A stretch of 64,000 nt of DNA from contig NZ_SMNQ01000006.1 in NCBI RefSeq assembly GCF_004353505.1, forward strand, positions 248,001 through 312,000, in the 5' to 3' direction. A program made the translations under genes and the position numbers. Below, in pieces: positions 53,810 to 62,764 of the stretch (its first letter is position 1; each line of letters opens with the position of its first letter). The notes under the pieces were generated by a model. It saw nothing but the letters and a program-made list of their open reading frames with translations. It ran no database searches and had not been told where the DNA came from. The DNA is from Streptomyces sp. WAC05374 (GTDB lineage: Bacteria; Actinomycetota; Actinomycetes; Streptomycetales; Streptomycetaceae).

Positions 53810-55630
53810 TCACCTCTCCTCCGCCCGGGTCCCCAGATGCCTGGCCGCGAAGTCCAGCTCCAGCCGCACCTGCTTGATCCGCTCCTCCACCACGAGGGAG
53901 CCGTGCCCGGCGTCGTACCGGTAGACCTCGTGCACCGCGTCCCGGGCGGCGAGCCGGTCCACGTAGTTGTCGATCTGCCGGATCGGACAGCGGGGATCGT
54001 TGACGCCCGCCGAGATGTACACCGGCACCCGCACCCGGTCCACGTACGTGATCGGCGACGACTCCGCGAACCGCTCCGGGACCTCGTCCGGCGACCCGCC
54101 GAAGAGCGTCCGGTCCAGGGCCTTCAGGGCCTCCATCTCGTCGTGGTACGACGTGACGTAGTCCGCGATCGGCACGGCGGCCAGGCCCAGCGCCCAGGCG
54201 TCCGGCTGCGTGCCCAGCCCGAGCAGCGTCAGATAACCGCCCCACGAGCCGCCCGTGAGGACCAGCCGGCGCGGGTCGGCCAGCCCCGAGCCCACCGCCC
54301 ACTGTCGTACCGCCGCGATGTCCTCCAGCTCGATCAGCCCGACCCGGTGCTTGAGCGCGTCGGTCCACTCCCGCCCGTACCCGGTCGAGCCCCGGTAGTT
54401 GACCCGGACCACCGCGTACCCGTGGTCCACCCAGGCGGCGGGAGCGGCGGCGTACGCGTCGCTGTCGTGCCAGGCGGGACCGCCATGGATCTCGAACACC
54501 GTCGGCAGCGGACCCTGTGCCCCCGCCGGCCGCTGCACCAGCGCGTGGACGCGCCCACCGGGCCCGTCCACCCACACGTCCTCGACCGCCACCGAGGCCG
54601 GCGCCTTCATCCCGGGCGGCTCCAGCACGACGCCGCCCGCCGTGGACCGCACCACCGGCGGGTGCGCGGCGGACGACCACAGGTACTCCACGGTGCCGTC
54701 CGGCCGTGCCGTCGCGCTCGACACCGACCCGGCCGGGGTGTCCACCCGCACCGTGCGGCCCGTGGCGATCTCGTACCGCCACAGCTCGCTGCGCGCCTCG
54801 AAGCTGTGCACGACCAGCAGCCCGGACCCGTCCGGGTACCACTCCGCCGACACGTCACCGGGCAGGTCCAGCGCCAGCTCCGTCTGCGCACCCGACGCCA
54901 CGTCCCACAGCATCGGCTCCCAGCGCCCGCGCCGCTGGTGCGCCACCAGCAGCCGGGTGTCCCCGTCCACCGGGGCGAAGCCGAGCACACCGATCCCCAG
55001 CTCCTCGGTGCCGCCCCGGGTGTCGTCCAGCTCCGCCACCACGGACCCGTCCGTGCGCACCACCCGTACCGCCGCGTGCATCGCGTCGCCGTGCTCGGTG
55101 TGCTCGACCGCGATCAGCGTCCCGTCGTGCGACAGGTCCCCGACCCCGGCCGACTCGCGGTGCCGGTAGATCTCCACCGGCGGCCTCCCGGGCCGTACGA
55201 CGTGGATCGTCGAACCGTCCTCGTCCGTCGACCGCCCGACCACCGCCGTGCCGTCCCGCCCTATCGCGAGGCCCGCCGAGTACGCCGCCTCCAGCCCGGG
55301 CGCCGCCGGCTCGTCGTCCCCGCCCCCGAACGGCTGGCGCATCCACACGCCGAACTCGTCGCCGTCCGTGTCCGAGAACCACCAGATCCACTCGCCGTCC
55401 GGCGACAGCACCCCGTCCGTGGTGCCGTTCGGCCGGTCGGTGACCTGCCGCTGCCCGCCGCCGTCCCGGTCCCACGCGTACAGCTCGTACGTCCCGGTCG
55501 CGTTCGACACGAACAGCGCCCTGCCGGGCGCGCACCACGCCCACTCGGGCAGGGACACCCGCGGCGCCCGGAACCGCTTCTCCCAGTCGGGCATGGCCTG
55601 CACGTGCTGCGCGTCTGTCGGCTCAGTCAT
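53810..55630 (-). CDS. S9-family prolyl oligopeptidase-like peptidase
   Basis: 606 aa. N-terminal seven-bladed propeller (for example LSPDGEWIWWFSDTDGDEFGVW) and C-terminal alpha/beta hydrolase (FEIHGGPAWHDSDAYAAA, LTGGSWGGYLTLLGLG with catalytic Ser, NDPRCPIRQ with Asp, YDAGHGSLV with His). Full catalytic triad, no signal peptide. Hydrolyses small peptides, probably after Pro or acyl residues. ATG 55630 (MTEPTDAQHV). Confidence 0.92.
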   Translation of the reverse strand: MTEPTDAQHVQAMPDWEKRFRAPRVSLPEWAWCAPGRALFVSNATGTYELYAWDRDGGGQRQVTDRPNGTTDGVLSPDGEWIWWFSDTDGDEFGVWMRQPFGGGDDEPAAPGLEAAYSAGLAIGRDGTAVVGRSTDEDGSTIHVVRPGRPPVEIYRHRESAGVGDLSHDGTLIAVEHTEHGDAMHAAVRVVRTDGSVVAELDDTRGGTEELGIGVLGFAPVDGDTRLLVAHQRRGRWEPMLWDVASGAQTELALDLPGDVSAEWYPDGSGLLVVHSFEARSELWRYEIATGRTVRVDTPAGSVSSATARPDGTVEYLWSSAAHPPVVRSTAGGVVLEPPGMKAPASVAVEDVWVDGPGGRVHALVQRPAGAQGPLPTVFEIHGGPAWHDSDAYAAAPAAWVDHGYAVVRVNYRGSTGYGREWTDALKHRVGLIELEDIAAVRQWAVGSGLADPRRLVLTGGSWGGYLTLLGLGTQPDAWALGLAAVPIADYVTSYHDEMEALKALDRTLFGGSPDEVPERFAESSPITYVDRVRVPVYISAGVNDPRCPIRQIDNYVDRLAARDAVHEVYRYDAGHGSLVVEERIKQVRLELDFAARHLGTRAEER

Positions 55631-55713
55631 GCGTCCATGTAACCCGATGACCACGACAACGCGTTGGGCCGGTCCGCAACCTGTGGATAACTCGCCGCGT
55701 CGCGTCCGAGGGT

Positions 55714-56187
55714 TCAGTGCTTGCCGGGTGCCACGGGAGGCGAGTCCTCGGAGCACAGCGCCCAGATCACGAAGATGGCGACGGCGATCGACACGATGGC
55801 CCAGACCGGTTGGTACGGCAGCCAGATGAAGTTGGCGATCACGGCGAGCGCCGCCAGCGCCACACCGCTCGCCCTCGCCCACTCCGCCCCGCTCAGGATG
55901 CCCGCGCCGATGGCCGCCAGCAGCAGCCCGAGCCCCAGGTGAATCCAGCCCCACGCACTGACGTTGAACTCGAAGACGTACTCCCCGACGCGCCCGTACA
56001 CGTCGTCCTCCGCGATGCCCGCGATCCCCTGGAGCATGCCCAGCACGCCCTCCACCATCATCAGGACGCCCGCGAACATGACCCCACCGGAAGCCCACCC
56101 ACCCCGGGTCCGGTGCTCCTCGGGACCGGTGTGGTGGGCATACGCGTGGTGAACCGGGCCACTCGGCCCCTGCGACGGGTTGCTCAT
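55714..56187 (-). CDS. Four-helix membrane protein (DUF7144-like)
   Basis: 157 aa. Four membrane helices: GVMFAGVLMMVEGVLGMLQGI, WGWIHLGLGLLLAAIGAGIL, GVALAALAVIANFIWLPY and WAIVSIAVAIFVIWALC. Matches the actinobacterial DUF7144-type small membrane proteins. Polar N-terminus with PSGPVHHAYAHHTGPEEH. Function unknown. Confidence 0.75.
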   Translation of the reverse strand: MSNPSQGPSGPVHHAYAHHTGPEEHRTRGGWASGGVMFAGVLMMVEGVLGMLQGIAGIAEDDVYGRVGEYVFEFNVSAWGWIHLGLGLLLAAIGAGILSGAEWARASGVALAALAVIANFIWLPYQPVWAIVSIAVAIFVIWALCSEDSPPVAPGKH

Positions 56188-56278
56188 TCCCCGAGCGTCC
56201 CCCCGCCCCCGCCCCCCGGCGACCCGACGCCCCCCACACGGGTGAGGGGCCCCTCCCAAGAACACCCCACACACCACT

Positions 56279-56314
56279 CAGGGGCCTGACCCGCTTCCGC
56301 GGATCAGGCCCCTG
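56279..56314 (-). terminator. Terminator after tRNA-Pro
   Basis: CAGGGGCCTGA (56279-56289) pairs with TCAGGCCCCTG (56304-56314); inner CCGC/GCGG extends the stem. It follows the 3' end of the minus-strand tRNA. Confidence 0.75.
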
Positions 56315-56330
56315 ACCTGGTCTTACTCTG

Positions 56331-56404
56331 TCGGGGTGGCGGGATTTGAACCCACGACCTCTTCGTCCCGAACGAAGCGCGCTGCCAAGCTGCGCTACAC
56401 CCCG
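56331..56404 (-). tRNA. tRNA-Pro (anticodon CGG)
   Basis: 74 nt without encoded CCA. Acceptor stem CGGGGTG / CACCCCG, D arm around TAGCGCAGCTTGG, anticodon stem CTTCG and CGAAG with loop TTCGGGA (CGG), T arm with GGTTCAAATCC. Reads proline codon CCG, a frequent codon in this genome. Confidence 0.95.
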
Positions 56405-56524
56405 ATGTCACCGCTTGTCCTGGCGACGTCGTTTACTTTAGCCCACCGGCGCCCGGAGACGAAATCCGGTTTCGCGGCCCCCGGCGGCGGTGGGCGGTCA
56501 GCCCGTCGGGACGGGGGCGGGCGA

Positions 56525-57463
56525 TCAGTCCCTGGGCGTGAGCGTCAGGAGCGTCGCCTCGGGCGGGCAGGCGAAGCGGACCGGGGTGTAGCGGTTGGTG
56601 CCGCAGCCGGCCGAGACGTGGAGGTAGGAGGTGTTGCCGCCCGCACGGTGGGTGGACAGGCCCTTGACCCGGTCGGTGTCCAGGTCGCAGTTGGTGACCA
56701 GCGCCCCGTAGAAGGGGATGCAGAGCTGGCCGCCGTGCGTGTGGCCCGCCAGGATCAGGGGGTAGCCGTCGGCCGTGAAGGCGTCCAGCGAGCGCAGGTA
56801 CGGGGCGTGGACGACGGCCAGGGACAGGTCGGCGTCCGGTTCCGGGCCGCCGGCGACCCGCTCGTAGCGGTCCCGCTTGATGTGCGGGTCGTCCAGGCCC
56901 GTGAAGGCCAGCTCCAGGCCGTCGAGCTTGAGGCGGCCCCGCGCGTTGGTGAGGTCCAGCCAGCCCGCCGTGTCGAAGGCGTCGCGGATGTCCTCCCACG
57001 GGTTGTGCACGGCTCCGACGGCCGGCGCGTTGCCGTTCAGGCCGTGCCGTCCCTGGGCCTTCTCGATGAGGTAGCGGGCCGGGTTGCGGAGCTTGGGGCC
57101 GTAGTAGTCGTTGGAGCCGAAGACGTACACCCCGGGGAAGTCGAGCAGCGGGCCGAGCGCGTCCAGCAGCTCGGGTACGCCGTCCGGGTCGGACAGGTTG
57201 TCACCGGTGTTCACGACGAAGTCGGGCCGCAGCCCGGCCAGCGACTGGAGCCACGCCCGCTTCTTGCGCTGACCGCTCACCATGTGGACGTCCGACACCT
57301 GGAGCATCCGCAACGGCCGTGTCCCGCGCGGGAGTACGGGCACGGTGACCCGTCGGAGCCGGAAGGAGCGGGCCTCGAACCCGGCGGCGTAGGCCAGGCC
57401 GGCCGCGCCGACCGCCGCGATTCCCGCGGTGACTTTCAGGGGTACTCCGTATCGCGCGCGCAT
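56525..57463 (-). CDS. Metallophosphoesterase with N-terminal membrane anchor
   Basis: 312 aa. Membrane segment at 8-28 (PLKVTAGIAAVGAAGLAYAAG), then calcineurin-like domain: QVSDVHM, NTGDNLSD, GSNDYYG in place of the usual GNHD, HAPYLRS and AGHTHGGQ. Two-metal phosphodiesterase; YkuE/PhoD-type lipid or nucleotide substrates are possible. Confidence 0.9.
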   Translation of the reverse strand: MRARYGVPLKVTAGIAAVGAAGLAYAAGFEARSFRLRRVTVPVLPRGTRPLRMLQVSDVHMVSGQRKKRAWLQSLAGLRPDFVVNTGDNLSDPDGVPELLDALGPLLDFPGVYVFGSNDYYGPKLRNPARYLIEKAQGRHGLNGNAPAVGAVHNPWEDIRDAFDTAGWLDLTNARGRLKLDGLELAFTGLDDPHIKRDRYERVAGGPEPDADLSLAVVHAPYLRSLDAFTADGYPLILAGHTHGGQLCIPFYGALVTNCDLDTDRVKGLSTHRAGGNTSYLHVSAGCGTNRYTPVRFACPPEATLLTLTPRD

Positions 57464-57541
57464 GCCGCCATCGTCGCAGAACGGCGAGGACGCGGGAAAT
57501 GCGCGGGCGTACGGGTCGGCGCACCTGCCACACTTGTCCGC

Positions 57542-58009
57542 ATGACCACGCTCAAGTCCAAGCTCCAGGAAGACCTCAACGCCGCGATCAAGGAGCGCGA
57601 CGAGCTCCGCTCCTCGACGCTCCGCCTGACCCTCGCCGCCATCACCAAGGAGGAGGTCGCGGGCAAGGAGAAGCGCGAGCTCTCCGACGACGAGGTGCAG
57701 AAGGTGATCGCCAAGGAGGCGAAGAAGCGCCGCGAGGCGGCCGAGGCGTTCGGGCAGGGCGGCCGCGCGGAGCAGGCCGAGCGTGAGAAGGCCGAGGGTG
57801 CCGTCCTGGACGCGTACCTGCCGCAGCAGCTCGGCGACGACGAGCTGCGGCAGATCGTGGCGCAGGCGGTCGACGAGGCCAAGCAGGCCGGTGCCGAGGG
57901 CCCGCGCGCCATGGGCGCCGTGATGAAGATCGTGAACCCGAAGGTCGCGGGCCGCGCCGAGGGCGGCCGCGTCGCCGCCGTGGTCAAGGAGCTGCTGTCC
58001 GCCGGCTGA
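57542..58009 (+). CDS. GatB/YqeY-domain protein
   Basis: 155 aa. Helical protein TTLKSKLQEDLNAAIKERDELRSSTLRLTLAAI, AYLPQQLGDDELRQIVAQAVDEA and GAVMKIVNPKVAGRAEGGRVAAVVKELL are the YqeY family. It resembles the tRNA-binding tail of GatB. Role unproven, possibly linked to tRNA-amide formation. Confidence 0.92.
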   Translation: MTTLKSKLQEDLNAAIKERDELRSSTLRLTLAAITKEEVAGKEKRELSDDEVQKVIAKEAKKRREAAEAFGQGGRAEQAEREKAEGAVLDAYLPQQLGDDELRQIVAQAVDEAKQAGAEGPRAMGAVMKIVNPKVAGRAEGGRVAAVVKELLSAG

Positions 58010-58019
58010 CGGCAGCACG

Positions 58020-58069
58020 CACGCGAAGGGGCGCCCCACCGGTGATCCGGTGGGGCGCCCCTTCGCGTG
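58020..58069. terminator. Strong bidirectional terminator
   Basis: A 23-bp perfect stem from 58020 to 58069 (arms CACGCGAAGGGGCGCCC and GGGCGCCCCTTCGCGTG visible) with a TGAT loop, between convergent yqeY and PBP genes. Confidence 0.9.
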
Positions 58070-58071
58070 TG

Positions 58072-60327
58072 TCAGCGCCAGCCGCCGTTGCCGCCGCCGC
58101 GCTGGTTGCCGCCGCCGATCATGTCCGGGGGAAAGGTGATGCCGCCCCAGGGGTCGTCCCCGCCGTCACCCGGCTTGTCGTCGTCGCCGTCCCCGTCTCC
58201 GCCGCCGTTGGCACCGCCCGGCTTGTTGTCACCGGGCTTGGGCTTGCCGTTGTTGGGGTCCTTCGGGGCGTCGGGGATATGGACGTCGACGAACTTGGGC
58301 GCCTCGCGGCCGTCCAGCGCGCCGGTCATCGCGTCGCGCCAGATCGGTCCCGGCACCTCGCCACCGAAGACCGCGCCGTGGTACCGGCCACCGATCCGGA
58401 TGGAGAACATCTCGACGTCCTGGGCCGGGCTGCCCACCCACACGGCGCTGGACAGGTTCGGGGTGTAGCCGACGAACCAGGCGTTCTTGCGGGCGTCCGT
58501 CGTACCGGTCTTGCCCGCGTTGTCACGGCCGCTCAGACCGGCCTTCTCACCCGTACCGGAGTCGATCACACCACTCAGCAGCGCGTTGATCGAGTCGGCG
58601 GTCCGCTCCGACATCGCCTTGCTGCAGTTGGTCTTCGGGACCGGCAGGCTCTTGCCGTCCGCCGTCTTGATCGCCTCGATGGCGGTCGGGGTGCAGTACG
58701 TGCCCCGGTTGGCGAAGGCCGCGTACGCGGTGGCCATCGTCAGCGGCGAGATGCCCGTGGACCCGAGCGTCAGCGGCGACGGCTCCACGGGGAGCTTGGC
58801 ACCGCTGCCCTGCACCACACCCAGCTTGTCGGTCGTCTCCACGACCGGACACAGGCCGATGTCCTCGATCATCTGCACGAAGTACGTGTTGACCGACATG
58901 GCCATCGCGTCCTTGAGGTTGTACGGACCGACCTCGGACTCGTTCTCGTTCTCCAGGGACTGGCCACCGTAGTTCTTCCAGGTGCCGTCGCACGTCGAGA
59001 TCTTGGACGGATACGGCATCTGGTACGGCGCCGAGTACGACTGCGTCGGCGGCCTGCCCTGCTCCAGCGCGGCGGCCGCCACGAAGGGCTTGAACGTCGA
59101 ACCGACCGGGAAGCCGTAGTTCGAGCCGCCCATGCTCTTGTTGACCGAGTAGTTGATCTGGGTCTCGTTCTTCCCGAAGCCGTACGGCCGGGACTGGGCC
59201 ATCGCCATGATCTTGCCGGTGCCGGGCTGAACCATCGTCACCGCAGTGGCGACCTTGTCGGTCTGGTAGACGTGTTCCTTTATCGACGCCTGCGCCGACT
59301 TCTGCGCCTGCGGGTCGAGCGTGGTCCGGATGGTCAGACCGCCACGGTTCCAGACCTTGTTGCGCTCCTCGCGGTTCTTCCCGAAGACCGGGTCGGAGAG
59401 GAAGACCTCGCGTACGTAGTCACAGAAGAAACCGGCGCCGTCGACGGCCGTGATGCAGCCGTTCTTGGGCTTGCTGACCCTCAGCTTGATGGGCGTGGCC
59501 TTGGCGCGCTCCGCCTCGGCCTCGCTGATGTCGCCGACGGCCGCCATGCGCGTCAGGACGACGTTGCGCCGCTTGGTGGCCTCCTCCACGTCGTTCACCG
59601 GGTCGTACCGGCTCGGCGACTGGACGATGCCGGCCAGCATCGCCGCCTCTTCCACGTTCAGGTTCTTGGCGGGCTTGGAGAAGTACCGCTGGGAGGCGGC
59701 CTCGATGCCGTACGCCTGCTGCCCGAAGAAGGTGATGTTGAGGTAGTTCTCGAGGATCTTCTTCTTCCCGAGTTCCTCCTCGACCTGGATCGCGTACTTG
59801 AGCTCCTGGATCTTGCGGCCCAGCGTCTGCTGGGTGGCCTGGGCGACCTTGTCGGGGTCGTCGCCGGCCTCCTCCACGAAGACGTTCTTCACGTACTGCT
59901 GGGTCAGCGTGGACGCGCCCTGCGCGACACCGCCCGACTGCGCGTTGCGGTTGAGCGCGCGCAGGACGCCCTTCAGGTCGATGGCCCCGTGCTGGTAGAA
60001 GCGCGAGTCCTCGATCGCGACGATCGCCTTCTGCATGTACGGGGAGATGTCCTTCAGGTCCACGACCGTGCGGTCACGGGAGTAGACCGTGGCGATCTGG
60101 CCGCCCTGCGCGTCCAGGATCGTGGTGCGCTGGCTCAGCGGGGGACGCTTGAGGTTGGCCGGGATCTCGTCGAACCCCTGGACCGTCCCCTTCGCCGCGA
60201 GCCCCAGCGCTCCCGCGGCGGGCAGGGCGATGCCGGCCATGACGGCTCCGGCGAGCACGCTGACACCGACGAACTTGGCGGCCTGCTGGGTCCCGGTCAG
60301 ACCGCCGCCCGAGCGCTTCTTTGGCAT
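58072..60327 (-). CDS. Class A penicillin-binding protein
   Basis: 751 aa bifunctional murein synthase. One N-terminal membrane helix (about 20-40), a GT51 glycosyltransferase domain (EDSRFYQHGAIDLKGVLRAL, QGASTLTQQYVKN) and a transpeptidase domain with SxxK in VGSTFKPFV, SVN and KTGTT. The tail is Gly/Asp/Lys/Pro-rich. Builds peptidoglycan at the outer face of the membrane. In S. coelicolor a PBP gene of this type lies next to wblA, which supports the region assignment. Confidence 0.95.
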   Translation of the reverse strand: MPKKRSGGGLTGTQQAAKFVGVSVLAGAVMAGIALPAAGALGLAAKGTVQGFDEIPANLKRPPLSQRTTILDAQGGQIATVYSRDRTVVDLKDISPYMQKAIVAIEDSRFYQHGAIDLKGVLRALNRNAQSGGVAQGASTLTQQYVKNVFVEEAGDDPDKVAQATQQTLGRKIQELKYAIQVEEELGKKKILENYLNITFFGQQAYGIEAASQRYFSKPAKNLNVEEAAMLAGIVQSPSRYDPVNDVEEATKRRNVVLTRMAAVGDISEAEAERAKATPIKLRVSKPKNGCITAVDGAGFFCDYVREVFLSDPVFGKNREERNKVWNRGGLTIRTTLDPQAQKSAQASIKEHVYQTDKVATAVTMVQPGTGKIMAMAQSRPYGFGKNETQINYSVNKSMGGSNYGFPVGSTFKPFVAAAALEQGRPPTQSYSAPYQMPYPSKISTCDGTWKNYGGQSLENENESEVGPYNLKDAMAMSVNTYFVQMIEDIGLCPVVETTDKLGVVQGSGAKLPVEPSPLTLGSTGISPLTMATAYAAFANRGTYCTPTAIEAIKTADGKSLPVPKTNCSKAMSERTADSINALLSGVIDSGTGEKAGLSGRDNAGKTGTTDARKNAWFVGYTPNLSSAVWVGSPAQDVEMFSIRIGGRYHGAVFGGEVPGPIWRDAMTGALDGREAPKFVDVHIPDAPKDPNNGKPKPGDNKPGGANGGGDGDGDDDKPGDGGDDPWGGITFPPDMIGGGNQRGGGNGGWR

Positions 60328-60865
60328 GGCAGCAGCCTAATCCGTCGGTGCGGGCGTTCCGAGGGAGCGGGTGCCTTACGGGATGTTCGCGTACGAGGTT
60401 GTGACATGGGGCGGCCTGCGCGTGCCGGTGGACATGGGGCGCGGGGACCCGGGAGGAGGGGGCGCGGCCGCTGTCCGGGCCACGGCCCGGCGGCTCATGC
60501 CGTTTTCCGGACAGGCGTACCAGCCTTGGCCTAAGCTGGTCACAACTGTCACACCCGTTGCGCCTTCGGCAGGACTCCCCCCGTTCCCGAGCCGCGCCGG
60601 TCCATGTCCGTTTCCACCTCATGCGTCAGCGCACGCCCTTTCTGGCGGGCCTGAAGTGCCCAGGCTCGCGTCATTGATGACGCATGTCTCTCGCTCACTC
60701 CCCTGGGTGATCTGCCGCGTACGCATAGTCCGTTCGGACCATTCAAGATTGGGCCCGAAGGGGGTGTTGCGCTGTGCCCACCTTCCGTAACGTCCTCAAC
60801 TGGTGGCGGTGAATATGCCGCTGCCGCCGTGGGGGAGCCTCGATTCGGGAGAGGACGGCGCCGGT
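60328..60865. other. wblA upstream region
   Basis: 538 bp between the divergent PBP gene and wblA. I see no additional gene. An in-frame ATG at 60815 allows a longer WblA but the short form is more likely. wblA of Streptomyces is known to have a complex promoter bound by several developmental regulators; I could not identify their sites with confidence here. Confidence 0.6.
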
Positions 60866-61210
60866 ATGGGCTGGGTAGCTGACTGGAGTGCGCAGGCCGC
60901 CTGCCGCACTACCGATCCGGATGAACTGTTCGTACAAGGAGCGGCGCAGAACAGGGCCAAGGCGGTGTGCACCGGATGCCCGGTGCGGACCGAGTGCCTG
61001 GCCGACGCGCTGGACAACCGCGTCGAGTTCGGCGTGTGGGGCGGTATGACGGAACGTGAGCGCCGCGCACTGCTGCGGCGGCGGCCCACCGTCACCTCCT
61101 GGCGCCGGCTGCTGGAGACCGCGCGTACGGAGTACGAGCGCAGCGCGGGCATCCTGCCGGTCGCGCTGGACGACGACGAGACGTACGAGACGTACGCGGC
61201 AGTGGGCTAG
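60866..61210 (+). CDS. wblA: WhiB-like regulator WblA
   Basis: 114 aa. [4Fe-4S] WhiB fold: first Cys in SAQAACRTTD, then AVCTGCPVRTECLADAL, the turn GVWGGMTERERRALLRRR. The C-terminal WRRLLETARTEYERSAGILPVALDDDETYETYAAVG-like end is characteristic of WblA, a pleiotropic regulator of development and antibiotic production in Streptomyces. GAGAGGA at 60849-60855 precedes the ATG. Neighbours (PBP, ArsA pair) agree with the S. coelicolor wblA locus. Confidence 0.93.
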   Translation: MGWVADWSAQAACRTTDPDELFVQGAAQNRAKAVCTGCPVRTECLADALDNRVEFGVWGGMTERERRALLRRRPTVTSWRRLLETARTEYERSAGILPVALDDDETYETYAAVG

Positions 61211-61240
61211 GGCCTCTCGTTCGGATCGTGCCGGGCTCAC

Positions 61241-61354
61241 GGGACGTGGGCCGGCTGTGCGGCCATGACGCCCGACGAGGGACGTGGGCCGGCTGTGGGG
61301 CCATGACGCCCGACGAGGGGCTTGGGCCGGACGTGGGGCCATGACGCCCGACGA
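61241..61354. repeat. 38-bp tandem repeat, three copies
   Basis: Copies at 61241-61278, 61279-61316 and 61317-61354. The first two differ at one base, the third has several changes. The unit length is not a multiple of three and there is no ORF with coding character. Lies between wblA and the ArsA genes and resembles the repeat at 35233-35278. Confidence 0.9.
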
Positions 61355-61459
61355 GGGGCGAAGGACGCCCGGGTGCTGGTTCGCGGGTGCCCGTCGGCGC
61401 GGGTGCCCTGAGGCATACGGCGACGTGCCCCGAGGCATCCGGTGACGACGGGCCGCAGG

Positions 61460-62764
61460 TCAGGCGGCCCCGCCGGTCGCCAGGCGGTCGCCGATGGCGC
61501 GGAGGCCCGCCAGGTCGTGCACGTCGCCGGGGAGCGCGGCCACTTCCGTCACGGCCACCTCGGGGTGGAGCGCGGTGAACCGGTCGCGAGTGCGCTGCTC
61601 ACGCGCGAGCACCTGCATCCTTTCGGCGTGCAGGCGCAACAGACCCGCGGTCAGGTCGGCGACGGCGGGCGACGGGGCGGTCGCGACGGCACCGCCGGGA
61701 GCGGTGGCGGCGTCGGGAGCGCCCGCGGTGCCGGAGCGTGCTGGTGTGGTTTCGGGGGCCTCGGGCTCGGGAGAGAGCGCCTCGGGGCCACGAACACCAG
61801 TCTTCCCGGCCCCCTGATCCACAATGCGGCCTTCTTCAAGATTTTCCGCGGCCGCCAGTGCCCGCTCGGCGGACAGCCGGTCGGCCCCGCTGCCGTGCAC
61901 GCGGTTGAGGACGAGCCCGGCCAGGGGCATCCGCTCCGCCGCCAGCCGCTCCACGAAGTACGCCGCCTCCCGCAGCGCGTCCCGTTCCGGTGCCGCCACC
62001 ACCAGGAAGGCCGTACCCGGCGCCTGAAGGAGCCGGTACGTGGCGTCCGCCCGCGTGCGGAAGCCGCCGAACATGGTGTCCATCGCCGCCACGAAGGTCT
62101 GCACGTCCCGGAGGAGCTGACCCCCCAGCAGCTTCCCCAGGGTGCCCGTCATCATCGACATGCCGACGTTCAGGAACTTCATCCCCGCCCGGCCACCGAC
62201 CTTGGCCGGCGCCATCAGCAGCTTGATGAACTTCCCGTCCAGGAACGACCCCAGCCGCTTCGGGGCGTCCAGGAAGTCCAGCGCCGACCGCGAGGGCGGG
62301 GTGTCCACGACGATCAGGTCCCACTCGTCGCGGGCCCGGAGCTGCCCGAGCTTCTCCATCGCCATGTACTCCTGCGTGCCCGCGAAGCCGGCCGACAGCG
62401 ACTGGTAGAAGGGGTTGCCCAGGATGGCCGAGGCCCGTGAGGGGTCGGCATGCGCCTCGACGATCTCGTCGAACGTGCGCTTCATGTCGAGCATCATGGC
62501 GTGCAGTTCCCCGCCGCCCTCGATGCCGTCAACCCGGCGCGGGGTGTTGTCGAGCTGGTCGATGCCCATGGACTGGGCGAGCCGGCGGGCCGGGTCGATG
62601 GTCAGGACGACCACCTTGCGGCCGCGCTCGGCCGCCCGTACGCCCAGGGCGGCGGCGGTCGTCGTCTTCCCGACACCGCCCGCCCCGCAGCACACGACGA
62701 TGCGCGTCGCCGGGTCGTCGAGCAGCGGGTCGACCTCCAGGCCGGGGGCCCCGTCGAGAGTCAT
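61460..62764 (-). CDS. ArsA-like ATPase 2
   Basis: 434 aa. P-loop VVCCGAGGVGKTTTAAALG, switch LTIDPARRLAQSMG, DTPPSRSALDFLDAP. ArsA/GET3-like ATPases couple ATP hydrolysis to metalloid or membrane-protein handling; neither an ArsB partner nor Cys for metalloid binding is seen here. A Pro/Ala/Thr-rich insertion near residues 330-370 separates the C-terminal helices. Stop of the upstream ArsA gene overlaps its start by ATGA. Confidence 0.88.
   Translation of the reverse strand: MTLDGAPGLEVDPLLDDPATRIVVCCGAGGVGKTTTAAALGVRAAERGRKVVVLTIDPARRLAQSMGIDQLDNTPRRVDGIEGGGELHAMMLDMKRTFDEIVEAHADPSRASAILGNPFYQSLSAGFAGTQEYMAMEKLGQLRARDEWDLIVVDTPPSRSALDFLDAPKRLGSFLDGKFIKLLMAPAKVGGRAGMKFLNVGMSMMTGTLGKLLGGQLLRDVQTFVAAMDTMFGGFRTRADATYRLLQAPGTAFLVVAAPERDALREAAYFVERLAAERMPLAGLVLNRVHGSGADRLSAERALAAAENLEEGRIVDQGAGKTGVRGPEALSPEPEAPETTPARSGTAGAPDAATAPGGAVATAPSPAVADLTAGLLRLHAERMQVLAREQRTRDRFTALHPEVAVTEVAALPGDVHDLAGLRAIGDRLATGGAA

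Noticed and set aside
55682..55690. TGTGGATAA, a DnaA-box-like sequence between the S9 peptidase and the DUF7144-like gene
   Set aside because: Single copy without clustering. oriC and dnaA are not in the window, so a chance match is more likely.
60803..60865. N-terminal extension of WblA from the upstream ATG at 60815
   Set aside because: Known WblA proteins begin at MGWV-type sequence, and an SD precedes the ATG at 60866.
61241..61354. 38-bp repeats as CRISPR or coding repeats
   Set aside because: No unique spacers, and the unit is not a multiple of three; reading frames do not persist.
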